Notes: a model not told the origin generated them from the letters alone. A stretch of 64,000 nucleotides of DNA from Rhodovulum tesquicola (GCF_024128855.1 NZ_JAMYDV010000001.1:473081-537080); one strand, 5' to 3'. Positions 1-9,743 are shown, counted from the stretch's first letter. Program-made: numbers and translations.

Positions 1-2
1 AG

Positions 3-605
3 GCAAGCCTGGGGCCGGGGCGCGAATTGCTGATCGTGACCTGCAAGAAATGGCATGTGGCCCGGCGGCTGGTCGCGCGGATGCGCGAGGTGACGGGGGT
101 GCCGGGCGTCGGCTACCTGTTCGACGAAGAGGCGGCGGGCCTGCCCGATCTGGGCGGCATCGCGGCGAGCCTTGAGAAGCGCAACCGCCACCGCCGGGCG
201 CTGGTGCGGATGCTGTTCGACCATTTCGGGACCGACCGGCTGGCGATCTGCCTCGATCCCGCGGGCATCGAGGCGATGCGCGATTTCGATGCCGACCGCG
301 CCCGCGTGGGCGTGCTGGAGATCCGCTGCGATTTCAGCGATGCGGACCTGGCCGGGCATGCGCGGCGCGTCGGGCTGGCGGGCGAGCGCACCCCGGACGA
401 GGCGCTGGCGAGGCTGTTGCCGACGATCCGGCGCGACATCGGGTTCGAAAGCGACCGGCTGGACGGGGCGGGGTTCGCCGGCCTGCTGCGGATCGACCAG
501 CGTCGCGGGGCGGCCGAAAACGCGGCCCCTCTGGCGCAGTTCCTCTCGATCCCCTACGAAACGGCAGGCAAGATCGCCGCGACCGACCAGCTTTTCGCCG
601 ATTGA
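3..605 (+). CDS. Hypothetical protein, 5' end outside the window
   Basis: I do not recognise this protein. The frame is open to the left edge (from position 3); the first internal start candidate is a TTG at 27 with no clear ribosome binding site, so the true start is probably upstream. About 200 residues are visible. They are soluble and rich in Arg and Asp, with no membrane segment, signal peptide or nucleotide-binding loop that I can identify. The visible N-terminus begins with a short hydrophobic strand (LLIVTC) followed by basic residues, as in an alpha/beta domain. It ends 9 bases before the HIT gene and may be co-transcribed with it. The coding call rests on codon usage and position; the function is unknown. 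Confidence 0.6.
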   Translation, partial: ASLGPGRELLIVTCKKWHVARRLVARMREVTGVPGVGYLFDEEAAGLPDLGGIAASLEKRNRHRRALVRMLFDHFGTDRLAICLDPAGIEAMRDFDADRARVGVLEIRCDFSDADLAGHARRVGLAGERTPDEALARLLPTIRRDIGFESDRLDGAGFAGLLRIDQRRGAAENAAPLAQFLSIPYETAGKIAATDQLFAD

Positions 606-614
606 GGAGGCCCC

Positions 615-995
615 ATGCCCTATGTCTATGACGACCAGAACGTGTTCGCGAAGATCCTGCGCGGCGAGATCCCGAACGACACGGTGATGGAAACCACCTA
701 CACGCTGGCCTTCAACGATATCGCGCCGCAGGCGCCGGTGCATGTGCTGGTGATCCCCAAGGGGCCCTATGTATGCTACGATCATTTCGCACAGGACGCC
801 TCGGCGGCCGAGATCGCGGATTTCACCCGTGTCGTCGGCGAGATCTGCCGCCAGAAGGGCTTGCGGCCGGGCGAGGGCGGCGCGGGCTACCGGCTGATCG
901 CCAATTCCGGCCGCGACGCGATCCAGGAGGTGCCGCACATGCATGTGCATATCCTGGGCGGGCGCGATCTGGGCCGGATGCTGGCCCCGGCCTGA
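615..995 (+). CDS. HIT family protein (HinT-like nucleotide hydrolase)
   Basis: This is a 126-residue histidine-triad protein, the usual length for bacterial HinT-type nucleoside phosphoramidases, which hydrolyse adenosine 5'-phosphoramidate-like compounds in the cytoplasm. The triad is visible near the C-terminus as HMHVHILGG. The N-terminal half carries the family pattern with IPNDTVMET and FNDIAPQAPVHVLVIPK. A GAGGAG ribosome binding site lies just before the ATG at 615. A short hairpin with a T run follows the stop codon, so transcription probably ends before the ABC transporter genes. The physiological substrate cannot be read from the sequence. Confidence 0.93.
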   Translation: MPYVYDDQNVFAKILRGEIPNDTVMETTYTLAFNDIAPQAPVHVLVIPKGPYVCYDHFAQDASAAEIADFTRVVGEICRQKGLRPGEGGAGYRLIANSGRDAIQEVPHMHVHILGGRDLGRMLAPA

Positions 996-1019
996 GGCGC
1001 AAGGCACCTGCCGCATTTT

Positions 1020-1039
1020 CGGGCGGGCGCCCGGTTTTT
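1020..1039 (+). terminator. Probable rho-independent terminator after the HIT gene
   Basis: The sequence can form a stem CGGGC/GCCCG with a GGGC loop, followed by a G and five Ts (1035-1039). It lies 25 bases after the HIT stop codon. The stem is short, so the call is moderate. Confidence 0.45.
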
Positions 1040-1063
1040 CGCCCGCCGACCCCTGCGCGGGGC

Positions 1064-1092
1064 TTGCACAGCGGCGCGTCCGTTCCCATGAT
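1064..1092 (+). promoter_or_regulatory. Candidate sigma-70 promoter of the polyamine-type ABC operon
   Basis: TTGCAC (1064-1069) and CATGAT (1087-1092) are separated by 17 bases and lie about 30 bases upstream of the first permease ATG at 1123. The -35 box is good and the -10 box is weak. Confidence 0.35.
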
Positions 1093-1122
1093 CGCCACAA
1101 ATCTGGAGGCGCACGCAACGGA

Positions 1123-2010
1123 ATGAGCGACGGGAACAGGGGGCCGGGCTTCGGCCGGAGCGAGGCGGCACAGGGCTACCTGCTGGTGGCGACACCGCTG
1201 GCCTATGCGCTGCTGCTGCTGGCCGCGCCGCTGGGGGCGATCCTGCTGTTCAGCTTCTGGTCGCAGGATTACCTGACCATCGACACCGCGCTGACGCTGA
1301 AGAACTATCGCGAGGCGCTGTCCGACCCGCTCTATCGCCAGTTGCTGCTGCGCTCGCTGTTGATCTCGGCGGCGGTGACGACGGCGACGGTGCTGGCGGC
1401 GTTTCCGATCGCCTATTACGTCTCGTTCCATGTCGCGCCGGAACGCAAGGCGATGTGGATCTTCCTGATCACCATCCCGTTCTGGACCTCCTACCTGATC
1501 CGCGTGTTCCTGTGGAAGGTGATCCTGGGCTATAACGGGGTGTTCAACACCACGCTGCTGGGCCTCGGCATCATCGACGAGCCGCTGACCTTCATCCTCT
1601 ACAACGCGAATGCGGTGGTCATCACGCTGGCCCATGCCTATGCGCCCTTCGCGATCCTGCCGATCTTCGTGGCGCTGGAAAAGATCGACCGAAGCCTGCA
1701 CGAGGCCAGCCAGGATCTGGGCGAGGGCTATCTTTCGACCTTCTGGCGGGTGACGCTGCCGCTGGCGATGCCCGGCGTGGTGGCGGCGGTGCTGATCGTG
1801 TTCATCCCGACGATCGGGGATTACGTCACGCCGGTGCTGGTGGGCGGACCGGACGGGCGGATGATCGCCAACATGATCCAGACCCAGTTCCTGCGGCTGA
1901 ACAATGCGCCGATGGGGGCTGCGCTGGCCGTGCTGACCATGGCGATGGTCACGGTCGTGGCGCTGGTCTTCGTGTTCCTCAACCGCCGTTACCTGCGAGG
2001 CCGGCAATGA
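1123..2010 (+). CDS. ABC transporter permease, PotB-like (spermidine/putrescine type)
   Basis: This is a 295-residue inner-membrane permease of the polyamine (PotB/PotH) family. Six hydrophobic segments are visible. The first follows a hydrophilic N-terminus of about 20 residues, and the EAA loop that contacts the ATPase reads EASQDLGEGYLSTFWRVTLP. I chose the ATG at 1123, with GGAGG at 1105-1109, rather than a longer reading frame whose first part overlaps the promoter region. The stop overlaps the next gene's ATG as ATGA, so translation is probably coupled. A substrate-binding protein is not encoded nearby. The substrate could be putrescine, spermidine or a related cation; the sequence alone does not decide. 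Confidence 0.9.
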   Translation: MSDGNRGPGFGRSEAAQGYLLVATPLAYALLLLAAPLGAILLFSFWSQDYLTIDTALTLKNYREALSDPLYRQLLLRSLLISAAVTTATVLAAFPIAYYVSFHVAPERKAMWIFLITIPFWTSYLIRVFLWKVILGYNGVFNTTLLGLGIIDEPLTFILYNANAVVITLAHAYAPFAILPIFVALEKIDRSLHEASQDLGEGYLSTFWRVTLPLAMPGVVAAVLIVFIPTIGDYVTPVLVGGPDGRMIANMIQTQFLRLNNAPMGAALAVLTMAMVTVVALVFVFLNRRYLRGRQ

Positions 2011-2810
2011 AACGGCCGCTGCGCGTCTACGCGATCCTTTACCTCTGCTTTCTCTATGCGCCGATCGCGCTGCTGCCGGTCTTCGCCTTCAATGACGGCA
2101 CGGTGATCGCCTTTCCGCTGAGGGGCTTTACCTGGGACTGGTTCCGCCAGCTTGCCGGGATCCCGGCGCTGCATGCGGCGGTGCTGAACAGCCTGAAGAT
2201 CGCGGTGATCTCGGCGATCCTGGCGACCTGCCTGGGCGTGCTGGCGGCGCGGGCCGCGACGCGCTTCGCCTTTCCCGGCAAGAAGGGGATCATGGGGCTG
2301 ATCATGCTGCCGCTGGTGCTGCCCGAGATCATCGTGGCGGTGTCGCTGCTGGTGGTGCTGCTGCAACTGGGGCTGAGCCTCGGGGCCTGGACGGTGATCC
2401 TGGGCCATGTGCTGATCGCGACGCCCTTTGCCATCGCGATCCTGAACTCGGCCTTCCAGGGGCTCGACCGCTCGCTCGAAGAGGCGGCGGTGGATCTGGG
2501 CGAGACGAAATGGTCCAGCTTTCGCCTTGTCACGCTGCCGCTGGTGATGCCGGGGATCATCTCGTCGCTGCTGATCGCCTTCACCATCTCGCTGGACGAG
2601 TTCATCATCGCCTTCTTCCTGACCGGGACCGAACCGACGCTGCCCGTCTATCTCTGGGGCCAGATGCGCTTTCCGCAGCGGCTGCCGGTGATCATGGCGC
2701 TGGGCACGATCCTCGTGCTGGCCTCGGTCCTGTTGCTGGCGATTGCCGAATATGCCCGCCGCCGGGGCGCCGCGCGCACCGGGCAGAAAGACGCCGGAGG
2801 ATTCCTGTGA
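2007..2810 (+). CDS. ABC transporter permease, PotC-like
   Basis: This 267-residue second permease of the polyamine-type importer is homologous to PotC/PotI. It starts in the ATGA overlap with the upstream permease. Six membrane segments are visible, and the EAA loop reads EAAVDLGETKWSSFRLVTLP. The end of the gene overlaps the GTG start of the ATPase. The permease-permease-ATPase order differs from E. coli potABCD, where the ATPase comes first, but it is common in alphaproteobacterial paralogues. It should pair with the upstream permease as the heterodimeric channel. Confidence 0.9.
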   Translation: MKRPLRVYAILYLCFLYAPIALLPVFAFNDGTVIAFPLRGFTWDWFRQLAGIPALHAAVLNSLKIAVISAILATCLGVLAARAATRFAFPGKKGIMGLIMLPLVLPEIIVAVSLLVVLLQLGLSLGAWTVILGHVLIATPFAIAILNSAFQGLDRSLEEAAVDLGETKWSSFRLVTLPLVMPGIISSLLIAFTISLDEFIIAFFLTGTEPTLPVYLWGQMRFPQRLPVIMALGTILVLASVLLLAIAEYARRRGAARTGQKDAGGFL

Positions 2811-3916
2811 AAGACACGCGCACCGAGGCCCGGCCGATCATCACGCTGGAGGCGGTGGAGAAATATTACGGCGACTACCACGCGCTGCGCGGCATCAGCG
2901 CCGAGATCCGGCAGGGCGAGTTCTTCTCGCTGCTCGGCCCCTCGGGCTGCGGCAAGACCACGCTGCTGCGCACCATCGCCGGGTTCGAGGACCTGTCCGC
3001 AGGGCGGCTGTTCATCGACGGGCAGGACATGGCCGGGGTGCCTGCCAACAGGCGGCCCACCAACATGGTGTTCCAGTCCTACGCGATCTTTCCCCATCTC
3101 AGCGTCGCCGAGAATGTGGGCTTCGGGCTGCGCCGATCGGGCCTGTCCCGGGCCGAGCGCGCCGCGAAGGTCGAGCAGGCGCTTGCCATGGTGGGGCTTG
3201 CGGGCTTTGGCGGACGGGCGGCGCATGCGCTTTCGGGCGGACAACGCCAGCGGGTGGCGCTGGCGCGCGCGCTGATCCTGGAACCCAAGGTGCTGCTGCT
3301 CGACGAGCCGCTTTCGGCGCTCGACAAGAAGATGCGCGACCAGATGCAGGTCGAACTGCGCCGGTTGCAGCGGCAGGTGGGCATCACCTTCATCCTCGTC
3401 ACCCATGACCAGGAAGAGGCGCTGATCATGTCCGACCGCATCGCGGTGATGTTCGAGGGGCAGATCGCGCAGCTCGACACGCCGCAGATGCTCTATCGCC
3501 GCCCGGTCACGCGGCAGGTGGGCGAGTTCATCGGGGTGATGAACTTCCTGCCCGCCCGCGCCACCGTCACCGACGAGACCCATATCGAGGTCGATGTCTC
3601 GGGGCTGGGGCGCGCGGTGATCGGCCCCGACCAGTTGCCCGGCGGCTGGCATCCCGGCCAGACCCAGAGCGTGGGCATCCGCCCCGAGACCATGTCGATC
3701 CTGTTCCCCGGGGAAACCACCGACCGGCGCGTGGCGACCGGCACCGTCGAGGATCTCGCCTATTACGGCGACATGACCTATTACGAGGTCCGCCTCGACG
3801 GGGGGGACCGGCCGATGACGATCTCGATGAAGAACCTCGTCGGCCGCCCGGTCCTGGAACGCGGCACCGAGGCCCGTGTTGCCTGGGATGCCCGCTCGCT
3901 GGTGCTGTTCGCCTGA
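2807..3916 (+). CDS. ABC transporter ATP-binding protein, PotA-like
   Basis: This is the 369-residue ATPase subunit of the importer. Walker A is GPSGCGKTT, the signature is LSGGQRQRVALARAL, Walker B is LLLDEPLSALD, and the switch His is in LVTHDQEEA. A C-terminal TOBE-type regulatory domain occupies roughly residues 260-369. I chose the GTG at 2807 because GGAGG (2796-2800) sits six bases before it and the conserved domain begins soon after. The reading frame stays open upstream, but that part overlaps the permease. This is the last gene of the operon; the repeat block at 3932-3990 follows. Confidence 0.92.
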   Translation: MKDTRTEARPIITLEAVEKYYGDYHALRGISAEIRQGEFFSLLGPSGCGKTTLLRTIAGFEDLSAGRLFIDGQDMAGVPANRRPTNMVFQSYAIFPHLSVAENVGFGLRRSGLSRAERAAKVEQALAMVGLAGFGGRAAHALSGGQRQRVALARALILEPKVLLLDEPLSALDKKMRDQMQVELRRLQRQVGITFILVTHDQEEALIMSDRIAVMFEGQIAQLDTPQMLYRRPVTRQVGEFIGVMNFLPARATVTDETHIEVDVSGLGRAVIGPDQLPGGWHPGQTQSVGIRPETMSILFPGETTDRRVATGTVEDLAYYGDMTYYEVRLDGGDRPMTISMKNLVGRPVLERGTEARVAWDARSLVLFA

Positions 3917-3931
3917 AACCCCCGACCTGCC

Positions 3932-3990
3932 CTTCTTCTGGCCGGAAATATCCCGGGGGGAGTCCGCAAGGACGGGGGGCAGCGCCCCCC
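3932..3990 (-). repeat. Two-hairpin intergenic repeat block, copy A
   Basis: Read on the minus strand this block has a GGGGGGC/GCCCCCC hairpin (3974-3990), a GTCC/GGAC hairpin with a four-base loop (3962-3973), then a C-rich tract, GGATATTT and CCAGAAGAAG ending at 3932. The same modules in the same order and spacing occur on the plus strand at 19787-19854. It lies between the ends of two convergent operons, where the hairpins could act as a bidirectional terminator. I associate this kind of block with Rhodobacterales intergenic regions; that part is recollection. Confidence 0.7.
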
Positions 3991-4067
3991 TTCCCGGCGC
4001 GATGTCCGCCCCGGCGCGCCGGGACCGGCAGCCCGCCTTCGGCCCCGCCCCGGCCGGACCCGATCCC

Positions 4068-6119
4068 TCAGCGCCGCCCCTCGCGCAGCCAGGCGCCGAG
4101 GCTGAGAGCGGCGGCGAGCAGCAGCATCGCCCAGGCCGGGGCCAGCGGCGTGATGCGCAGATCGGCGGTCAGGTAGGCGCCGCGCGGGGTGATCCCGATC
4201 CAGCCCCGGCCCGCCGCCAGCCGCCCCTCGCGCACGGTGCGGATGTCGGGCAGCCCGGCCTGCATCGCCACGATGCCGCCCCGCGTCGGCTCGACCACCG
4301 GGGCCAGCAGCGTGCCGGTGGCGATGGTCTGCTCGAATTCGCGCGGTGCCGCCGGGCCCAGCGCGATCACCGTTTCCAGGTCCTCATCGGTCAGCCGGTA
4401 AAGCCCGATCTCGGGCCCCTGATAGGTTGCCTGGAACCGGCCCGGCGCGGTTTCCTGCAGATCCAGCGTCTCGGTCTCGCCATCGGGGCGGGTGATCTCG
4501 ACGCCGCGCGCGCCTTCGGACAGCGAGCGGCGGGTGATCGTCATGGTCTGGCCCTCGGCGGCGGCGCCCAGCGATTCCTCTTCGAGGTCGGGTTCCTTCA
4601 TCATCCAGTGCGCGAGCCGGCGCAGCAGTTCCATCTGCGGCCCGCCGCCCTCGAAGCCGCGATTCCACAGCCAGGCGTGATCCGAGGCCATCAGCGCCAC
4701 GCGCCCCTCGCCCACCCGGTCGAGCAGCAGAAGCGGCCGCGCGCCGGGGCCGGACATCACCGCCTGGCCGCCTCCGGCCTCCAGTTCGATCAGGCGGAAC
4801 CAGCGGCCCCAGGGGCCGTCCGCCTCGGCCTCCAGCCCCTCGGTCACGGGGTGGCGCTGGCCCAGTTCGGTGATCTCGGGGCGGAAGCCCTCTTCGAGGA
4901 CCCGCGCCGTGGGCGCGGCGGGCAGGATCTGGGCCAGGGGCGAGCGGTAGAGCGAATCCGCGCTGGCGAATTCGGGGCCGGCCGCGATCAGCACCGCGCC
5001 GCCCTTTTCGACATAGTCGCGCACATTCTCGAGATAGAGCCCGGGCAGGATGCCGCGCCGCCGGTAGCGGTCGAAGATGATGAGGTCGAACTCGTCGATC
5101 TTGTCGAGGAACAGCTCGCGCGTGGGAAAGGCGATCAGCGAGAGTTCCGACACCGGCACGCCGTCATGCTTGTCGGGCGGTCTGAGGATCGTGAAATGGA
5201 CGAGGTCCACGGAACTGTCCGATTTCAGCAGATTGCGCCAGGTCCGTTCGCCCGCATGCGGCTCGCCCGAGACCAGCAGGACGCGCAGCCGGTCGCGCAC
5301 GCCGTTGATCTGGACCACGGCGGCATTGTTGCGGTCGGTCAGTTCGCCCTCTTCGAGCGCCACCGAGAACTGGATCACGTTGCGCCCGGCATGGTCGAGC
5401 ACCAGCGGCACCGCGATATCCTGGTTCAGCGGCACCGTGTAGCTTTGCGCGGGGCCGCCGTCGATGGCCACCCGGACCTGTGTCGTCTGGCCGAGCGTGG
5501 CGGGCACCGCGCCCTGATCCTCGATCCGCAGCGTCAGCGTCACCTCCTCGCCGAGGATCGCGAAGGCGGGGGCGTTGCGCACCACCAGCCGCCTGTCCCA
5601 GTCGTCGCGCTGCCCGGTCAGCAGCGCGTGCAGCGGCGCGGCCATGGGCGGCGCGCGGTCCAGATCGTGCACCTGCCCGTCGGTCAGCAGGATCGCGCCC
5701 GCCAGCCGGGCGCGCGGCACCTCGGCCAGCGCGGCGGCCAGCGCGGTCATCAGAAGCGTGCCCTCGTTGCCCTCGCCATCGCCGATGCGGAGGATGCGCA
5801 GCTCGGTATTCTCCAGCGCCGCGATCTCGGCCTCGATCCGGGCGATGGCGGCGGCGGTCTGTTCGGGGCGGTCGGCAAGGCGCTGGCTGGCGCTGTCATC
5901 GACCACCAGAACCACGATGTCCGACAGCGGGTTGCGTTCCTCGGTCTGGAGCGCGGGATTGACCAGCGCCGCCAGGATCGCCACTGCGGCCAGGCCCCGC
6001 AGCCACCAGCCCGCCAGCCCGCGCCACAGGGCAAGGCCGGTGATCGCGACGGCCAGGGCCGTCAGCATCCAGACCAGCGGCCAGGGGATCAGCGGATCGA
6101 GGATCACGTTGCCCGTCAT
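4068..6119 (-). CDS. Membrane protein with VWA-like and glutamine-amidotransferase-like domains
   Basis: This 683-residue protein is the last gene of the MoxR operon. Two membrane segments lie within residues 10-58, and another near the C-terminus (about 655-675). Between them is a von Willebrand A-like domain (DIVVLVVDDSAS, later AILLTDGQVHD), then a class I GATase-like fold around residues 330-450 (LIIFDRYRRRGILPG, GGAVLIAAGPEF). I see no Cys-His-Glu amidotransferase triad in the expected places, so this domain is probably non-catalytic. Its ATG overlaps the stop of the DUF4159 gene. Related operons are linked to envelope or stress functions through MoxR chaperoning; the direct function is unknown. 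Confidence 0.85.
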   Translation of the reverse strand: MTGNVILDPLIPWPLVWMLTALAVAITGLALWRGLAGWWLRGLAAVAILAALVNPALQTEERNPLSDIVVLVVDDSASQRLADRPEQTAAAIARIEAEIAALENTELRILRIGDGEGNEGTLLMTALAAALAEVPRARLAGAILLTDGQVHDLDRAPPMAAPLHALLTGQRDDWDRRLVVRNAPAFAILGEEVTLTLRIEDQGAVPATLGQTTQVRVAIDGGPAQSYTVPLNQDIAVPLVLDHAGRNVIQFSVALEEGELTDRNNAAVVQINGVRDRLRVLLVSGEPHAGERTWRNLLKSDSSVDLVHFTILRPPDKHDGVPVSELSLIAFPTRELFLDKIDEFDLIIFDRYRRRGILPGLYLENVRDYVEKGGAVLIAAGPEFASADSLYRSPLAQILPAAPTARVLEEGFRPEITELGQRHPVTEGLEAEADGPWGRWFRLIELEAGGGQAVMSGPGARPLLLLDRVGEGRVALMASDHAWLWNRGFEGGGPQMELLRRLAHWMMKEPDLEEESLGAAAEGQTMTITRRSLSEGARGVEITRPDGETETLDLQETAPGRFQATYQGPEIGLYRLTDEDLETVIALGPAAPREFEQTIATGTLLAPVVEPTRGGIVAMQAGLPDIRTVREGRLAAGRGWIGITPRGAYLTADLRITPLAPAWAMLLLAAALSLGAWLREGRR

Positions 6120-8875
6120 TGTCCCAGCCTGTCCAGAAGTGCGGGCACATGGACCTGGTCGGATTTGTAGTTGCCGGTCAGCACATGCATGATCAGGTTG
6201 ACGCCGAAGCGATAGGCGATTTCCCGTTGCCGTTCGCCCGCATAGCCGCGGCCCACCGGGAACATCGCGCCGCCCTGCGCATCCACCGCCCAGGCCGCGG
6301 CCCAGTCATTGCCGCCGATCACCACCGGCGTCACCCCGTCATTGAGGTCGCGGAACGGCATCCCCTCGGCCTGTTCGGCATCCGCGGGGGCGGCCTCGAC
6401 CCAGACTTCGCGGCTGGTGTGGCGGCCGGGGAAATCCTGCAACAGGTAGAAGGTGCGCGTCAGCACATGATCGGCGGGCAGGGGTTCCAGCGGCGGCACG
6501 TCCAGCGGCCGCGCCAGTTGCTGGAGCCGCCGCCCCTCGGGCGAGGCGCCGCCGAAGCGGGCGACGTCGGCGTCGCGGGTGTCGAACAGGATCATGCCGC
6601 CGGTCCGCAGGTAGCGGTTCAGCCGGGCATAGGCTTCGGGCGAGGGGATCGGCTGGGCCGCCGTCACCGGCCAGTAGAGGAAGGGAAAGAACGACAGCTC
6701 GTCGGTTTCGAGGTTCACCGCGATCGGGTCCGCCGGTTCGATCGAGGTGCGCTGGATCAGCTTCTGCGACAGCCCCCAGAGCCCGGCGCGCGCCACCTCG
6801 TCCACCCGGGCATCGCCGGTCAGCACATGGGCCAGCACCACCTGGGTCGTGGCCCGAAGCGCCAGGTCGTCCACCTGCGCCTCGGCGCCCCGGGGCAGCA
6901 TCAGCGCCAGCACGAGGACCGCAGCCGCGCCCGAGCGTTGCCCGCGCAGCCGCCCCGACAGCCACAGGGACGCCAGGATGTCGGCGGCCAGGATCGCCAG
7001 CGCGGCCGTCAGAACCCAGCCCTTGAGCAGGGTTTCGCGCGCGACGGCCAGCCCCTCGACCGGGATGCGCGCGGGCCATGTCGTGGGGGTCAGGGCGGTG
7101 TCGGGGCCGATCACGTTCAGCGCGAGCCACCGATCCTCGCCGGCATACAGCCCGGGCGGAAGGTCGGGGGCGGGGCGTGCCTCGGCCAGTCGTTCGCCGG
7201 GGATGCCGGGCAGATTGCCCGCCTCGCCCGCCTCGCCGAAGCCGTCGAGAACGGTTTCGGCAACCCAGGTCGTGCCGCGCAGCTCGTCCGCCTCGGGCCG
7301 GGCGGGGCGGGTCGAGACCGCCAGACGTTCCAGCATCTGCACGAACAGGCCCGAAAGCGGCAGTGTGGACCATTCCGCATTGGCGGTGACATGGAACAGA
7401 ACCACCTGCCCGTCCTCCAGCCGCTTGCGCGTGACCAGCGGCGTGCCGTCGGCCAGCGCCGCGATCGCGCGTTCGGCCAGTTGCGGATCGGGCTGGGCCA
7501 TGACCTGTGCGGTGACCTGCACATCGCCGGGGATCGTCAGCCCGAAGAAGGGCGAGGTTTCGGCGAAGGGGCGCAGCGCCTTGGGCTCGCCCCAGCTCAT
7601 CGCGCCGCCCACGGTCCGCCCGCCTGCGCGCAGCCGCACCGGCATCAGCGGATCCTCGGCATCGCGGCTGATATACGAGGCGGCCAGCCGGGGCCCGGCA
7701 AAGCGCACCAGAAGCCCGCCGCGCTCGACCCAGTCCTGCAACGCCTCGGCCTCGGCGGCGGAGAGGGTCGCGACATCGGCCAGCACGATCACATCGGGGC
7801 TGGCGAGGATGATGTCGGCCAGCGCGCCGTCGATCAGGTCGGCGGTCGGGTCCAGCGCCTTTTGCAGGTAGAACAGCGGCGAGAGCAGTTGCAGCCCCTC
7901 GCGGTCGTCGCGCCCGGCGATCAGCGCCACGCGCCGCCGTTTCAGGCTGTCATCGGTCAGGCTGACCGCACCGGCGGAGCGCACGCCCTCGATGGCGAAG
8001 CGGCTGATCCGGTTGCGCAATTCGGGCGGCAGGACGAGGTCCGCCGTCACCTCGGCGGCGCCCGGTTCGAAACCGGCAGGCACCCGCGCCAGCACCCGTT
8101 CCACGCCCGCCGGATCGCGCCCCGTCGCGGCCAGCGTGATCTCGGAGGTCTCTCCCGGCCCGGCGCGCAGCGCGGTCAGCCTTATCGCGCCATCCTCGAA
8201 GATCGCGGGGCGCAGCGCCAGAACCGGGCGCGGGCTTTCGAAGACGCGCAGGGTTCCCGCCGCCTCGAAGCGCGCGATGAGGTCGCGCCGCCCCTCGTAG
8301 TCCAGCCCGCCCGACATCCAGAACGTGTCGAAGCCGCCCTCCAGCGCCCCGGCCCAGTCCGACAGCGCCGCCGGATCGGGCAGCCAGGCCGCGGGTTTCA
8401 GCCCGGCCAGACGGCTGGCCCATGCCTCGGCCGACTGGAGGGGAAGCCCCGCCTCGGGCAGGGCCGTCGCCTGCACCACCGCCACGGGCCGCCCGTCGCG
8501 CCCGGCCTCGTCCAGAAGCGCCGCGACCCGGTCGATCCGGCGCGGCCAGTCGCGCGCATCGGCCCATGTGCCGTCGATGAACACCAGGAGCGGCCCCTGT
8601 CCCGGCTGACGCTCCTGCGGGTTCAGGACGGGGCCTGCGAAGCCCAGGATCAGCGCCGCCACCGCCAGCATGCGCAGCAGCAACAGCCACCAGGGCGTCT
8701 TGTCGGTCTGGGTCTCGTCATCGGTCAGGCCGAGCAGCAGCGCGACGCCGGGAAACCGCCGCCGGATCGGCGCGGGCGGCACGGCGCGCAGCAAAAACCA
8801 CAGCGCGGGCAGCGCCAGCAGCGCCCAAAGGAGCACGGGCGCGGTGAAGCCGATGCCGCCCAGCGTCCACATCAA
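6116..8875 (-). CDS. BatA N-terminal / DUF4159 membrane protein
   Basis: This 919-residue protein combines an N-terminal aerotolerance-regulator (BatA) region with hydrophobic segments near residues 5-27 and 60-82, a long extracytoplasmic-type middle, a further membrane segment near residues 635-655, and a C-terminal DUF4159 domain (roughly 690-919; SFFPFLYWPVT, GGMILFDTRDAD). DUF4159 has a GATase-like fold, so two successive genes in this operon carry such folds. It has four-base ATGA overlaps with both neighbours, so stoichiometric translation is likely. The family is common in alphaproteobacteria but has no established biochemical activity. Confidence 0.88.
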   Translation of the reverse strand: MMWTLGGIGFTAPVLLWALLALPALWFLLRAVPPAPIRRRFPGVALLLGLTDDETQTDKTPWWLLLLRMLAVAALILGFAGPVLNPQERQPGQGPLLVFIDGTWADARDWPRRIDRVAALLDEAGRDGRPVAVVQATALPEAGLPLQSAEAWASRLAGLKPAAWLPDPAALSDWAGALEGGFDTFWMSGGLDYEGRRDLIARFEAAGTLRVFESPRPVLALRPAIFEDGAIRLTALRAGPGETSEITLAATGRDPAGVERVLARVPAGFEPGAAEVTADLVLPPELRNRISRFAIEGVRSAGAVSLTDDSLKRRRVALIAGRDDREGLQLLSPLFYLQKALDPTADLIDGALADIILASPDVIVLADVATLSAAEAEALQDWVERGGLLVRFAGPRLAASYISRDAEDPLMPVRLRAGGRTVGGAMSWGEPKALRPFAETSPFFGLTIPGDVQVTAQVMAQPDPQLAERAIAALADGTPLVTRKRLEDGQVVLFHVTANAEWSTLPLSGLFVQMLERLAVSTRPARPEADELRGTTWVAETVLDGFGEAGEAGNLPGIPGERLAEARPAPDLPPGLYAGEDRWLALNVIGPDTALTPTTWPARIPVEGLAVARETLLKGWVLTAALAILAADILASLWLSGRLRGQRSGAAAVLVLALMLPRGAEAQVDDLALRATTQVVLAHVLTGDARVDEVARAGLWGLSQKLIQRTSIEPADPIAVNLETDELSFFPFLYWPVTAAQPIPSPEAYARLNRYLRTGGMILFDTRDADVARFGGASPEGRRLQQLARPLDVPPLEPLPADHVLTRTFYLLQDFPGRHTSREVWVEAAPADAEQAEGMPFRDLNDGVTPVVIGGNDWAAAWAVDAQGGAMFPVGRGYAGERQREIAYRFGVNLIMHVLTGNYKSDQVHVPALLDRLGQ

Positions 8876-9743
8876 TGCACCCGTTCTAGCGCGCGAAAGA
8901 GCCAGAGCAGCGAGCCCTGCGCCGACTCGCCGGTGTGATGGGTCGAGAAATGCCAGCCCGTCGCGCGGGCCAGATCGGCCAGCCGCGCCTTGCGCATCGC
9001 CAGCCGGTCCAGGTAGCGGCCGCGCAGATCGCCCGCCTTGAGCGTTTCATGGCGCAGGCTGCCGCCCATGCTTTCGAAGATCGTGCGGCCGTCGAAGGGG
9101 AACGCCTCTTCCACGGGGTCGAGGATCTGCAACATCGCGCCCTTCACGCCCTTGTCGGCGGCCTCGGTCAGGGCGCGCTCGACCGGGGCGGGGTCGCCGA
9201 GGAAATCCGACAGGAACACGGCGCGGGAATGGGGCGGCATGCCGCGCGCGTCGGGGGCGCCGTAATCCTCGGCGGCGGGATCGCCGCTGAGTGCCTCGGC
9301 GATGTGCAGGAGTTGCAACGGACCGCGCCGCGCGGGCAGGCCGGTGCCCGAAAGCCCCACCCGCTCGCCGCCCCGGTTCAGCAGGACCGAAATGGCCAGC
9401 GCAAGGACGCGGGCGCGCTCGGCCTTGGCGGGGCGGGTCTTTGCCCCGGAAAACCCCATCGACGCCGAGCCGTCCACCCAGAGCAGCACGCTTTGCGCCG
9501 CCTGCCATTCGCGTTCGCGCACGAAATGGGCATCCGACCGCCCGGAGCGGCGCCAGTCGATCATCCGCGCCTCGTCGCCCGCATGGGCCGGGCGGTATTG
9601 CCAGAACTCGTCGCCCGTGCCTGCCCGCCTGCGCCCGTGCTCGCCCAGCAGCACCGCCTGCGCCAGATGCTCGGCATCGGCCAGAAGCGGCGGCAGCGCG
9701 GCCGCCAGCCCCTCGGCCCGGGCGCGGAGGGCGGCGGGATCGC

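Noticed and set aside
943..1122. Upstream extension of the first permease to 943
   Set aside because: The extension overlaps the HIT gene end, a terminator-like hairpin and the promoter; the ATG at 1123 has a ribosome binding site and starts shortly before the first membrane helix.
2510..2806. Upstream extension of the PotA-like ATPase
   Set aside because: It overlaps the PotC-like gene in another frame; the GTG at 2807 has GGAGG at six bases and matches the family start.
3876..8938. Long plus-strand frames of about 760 and 940 codons
   Set aside because: They are antisense to the GATase-like and DUF4159 genes and have no recognisable domain.
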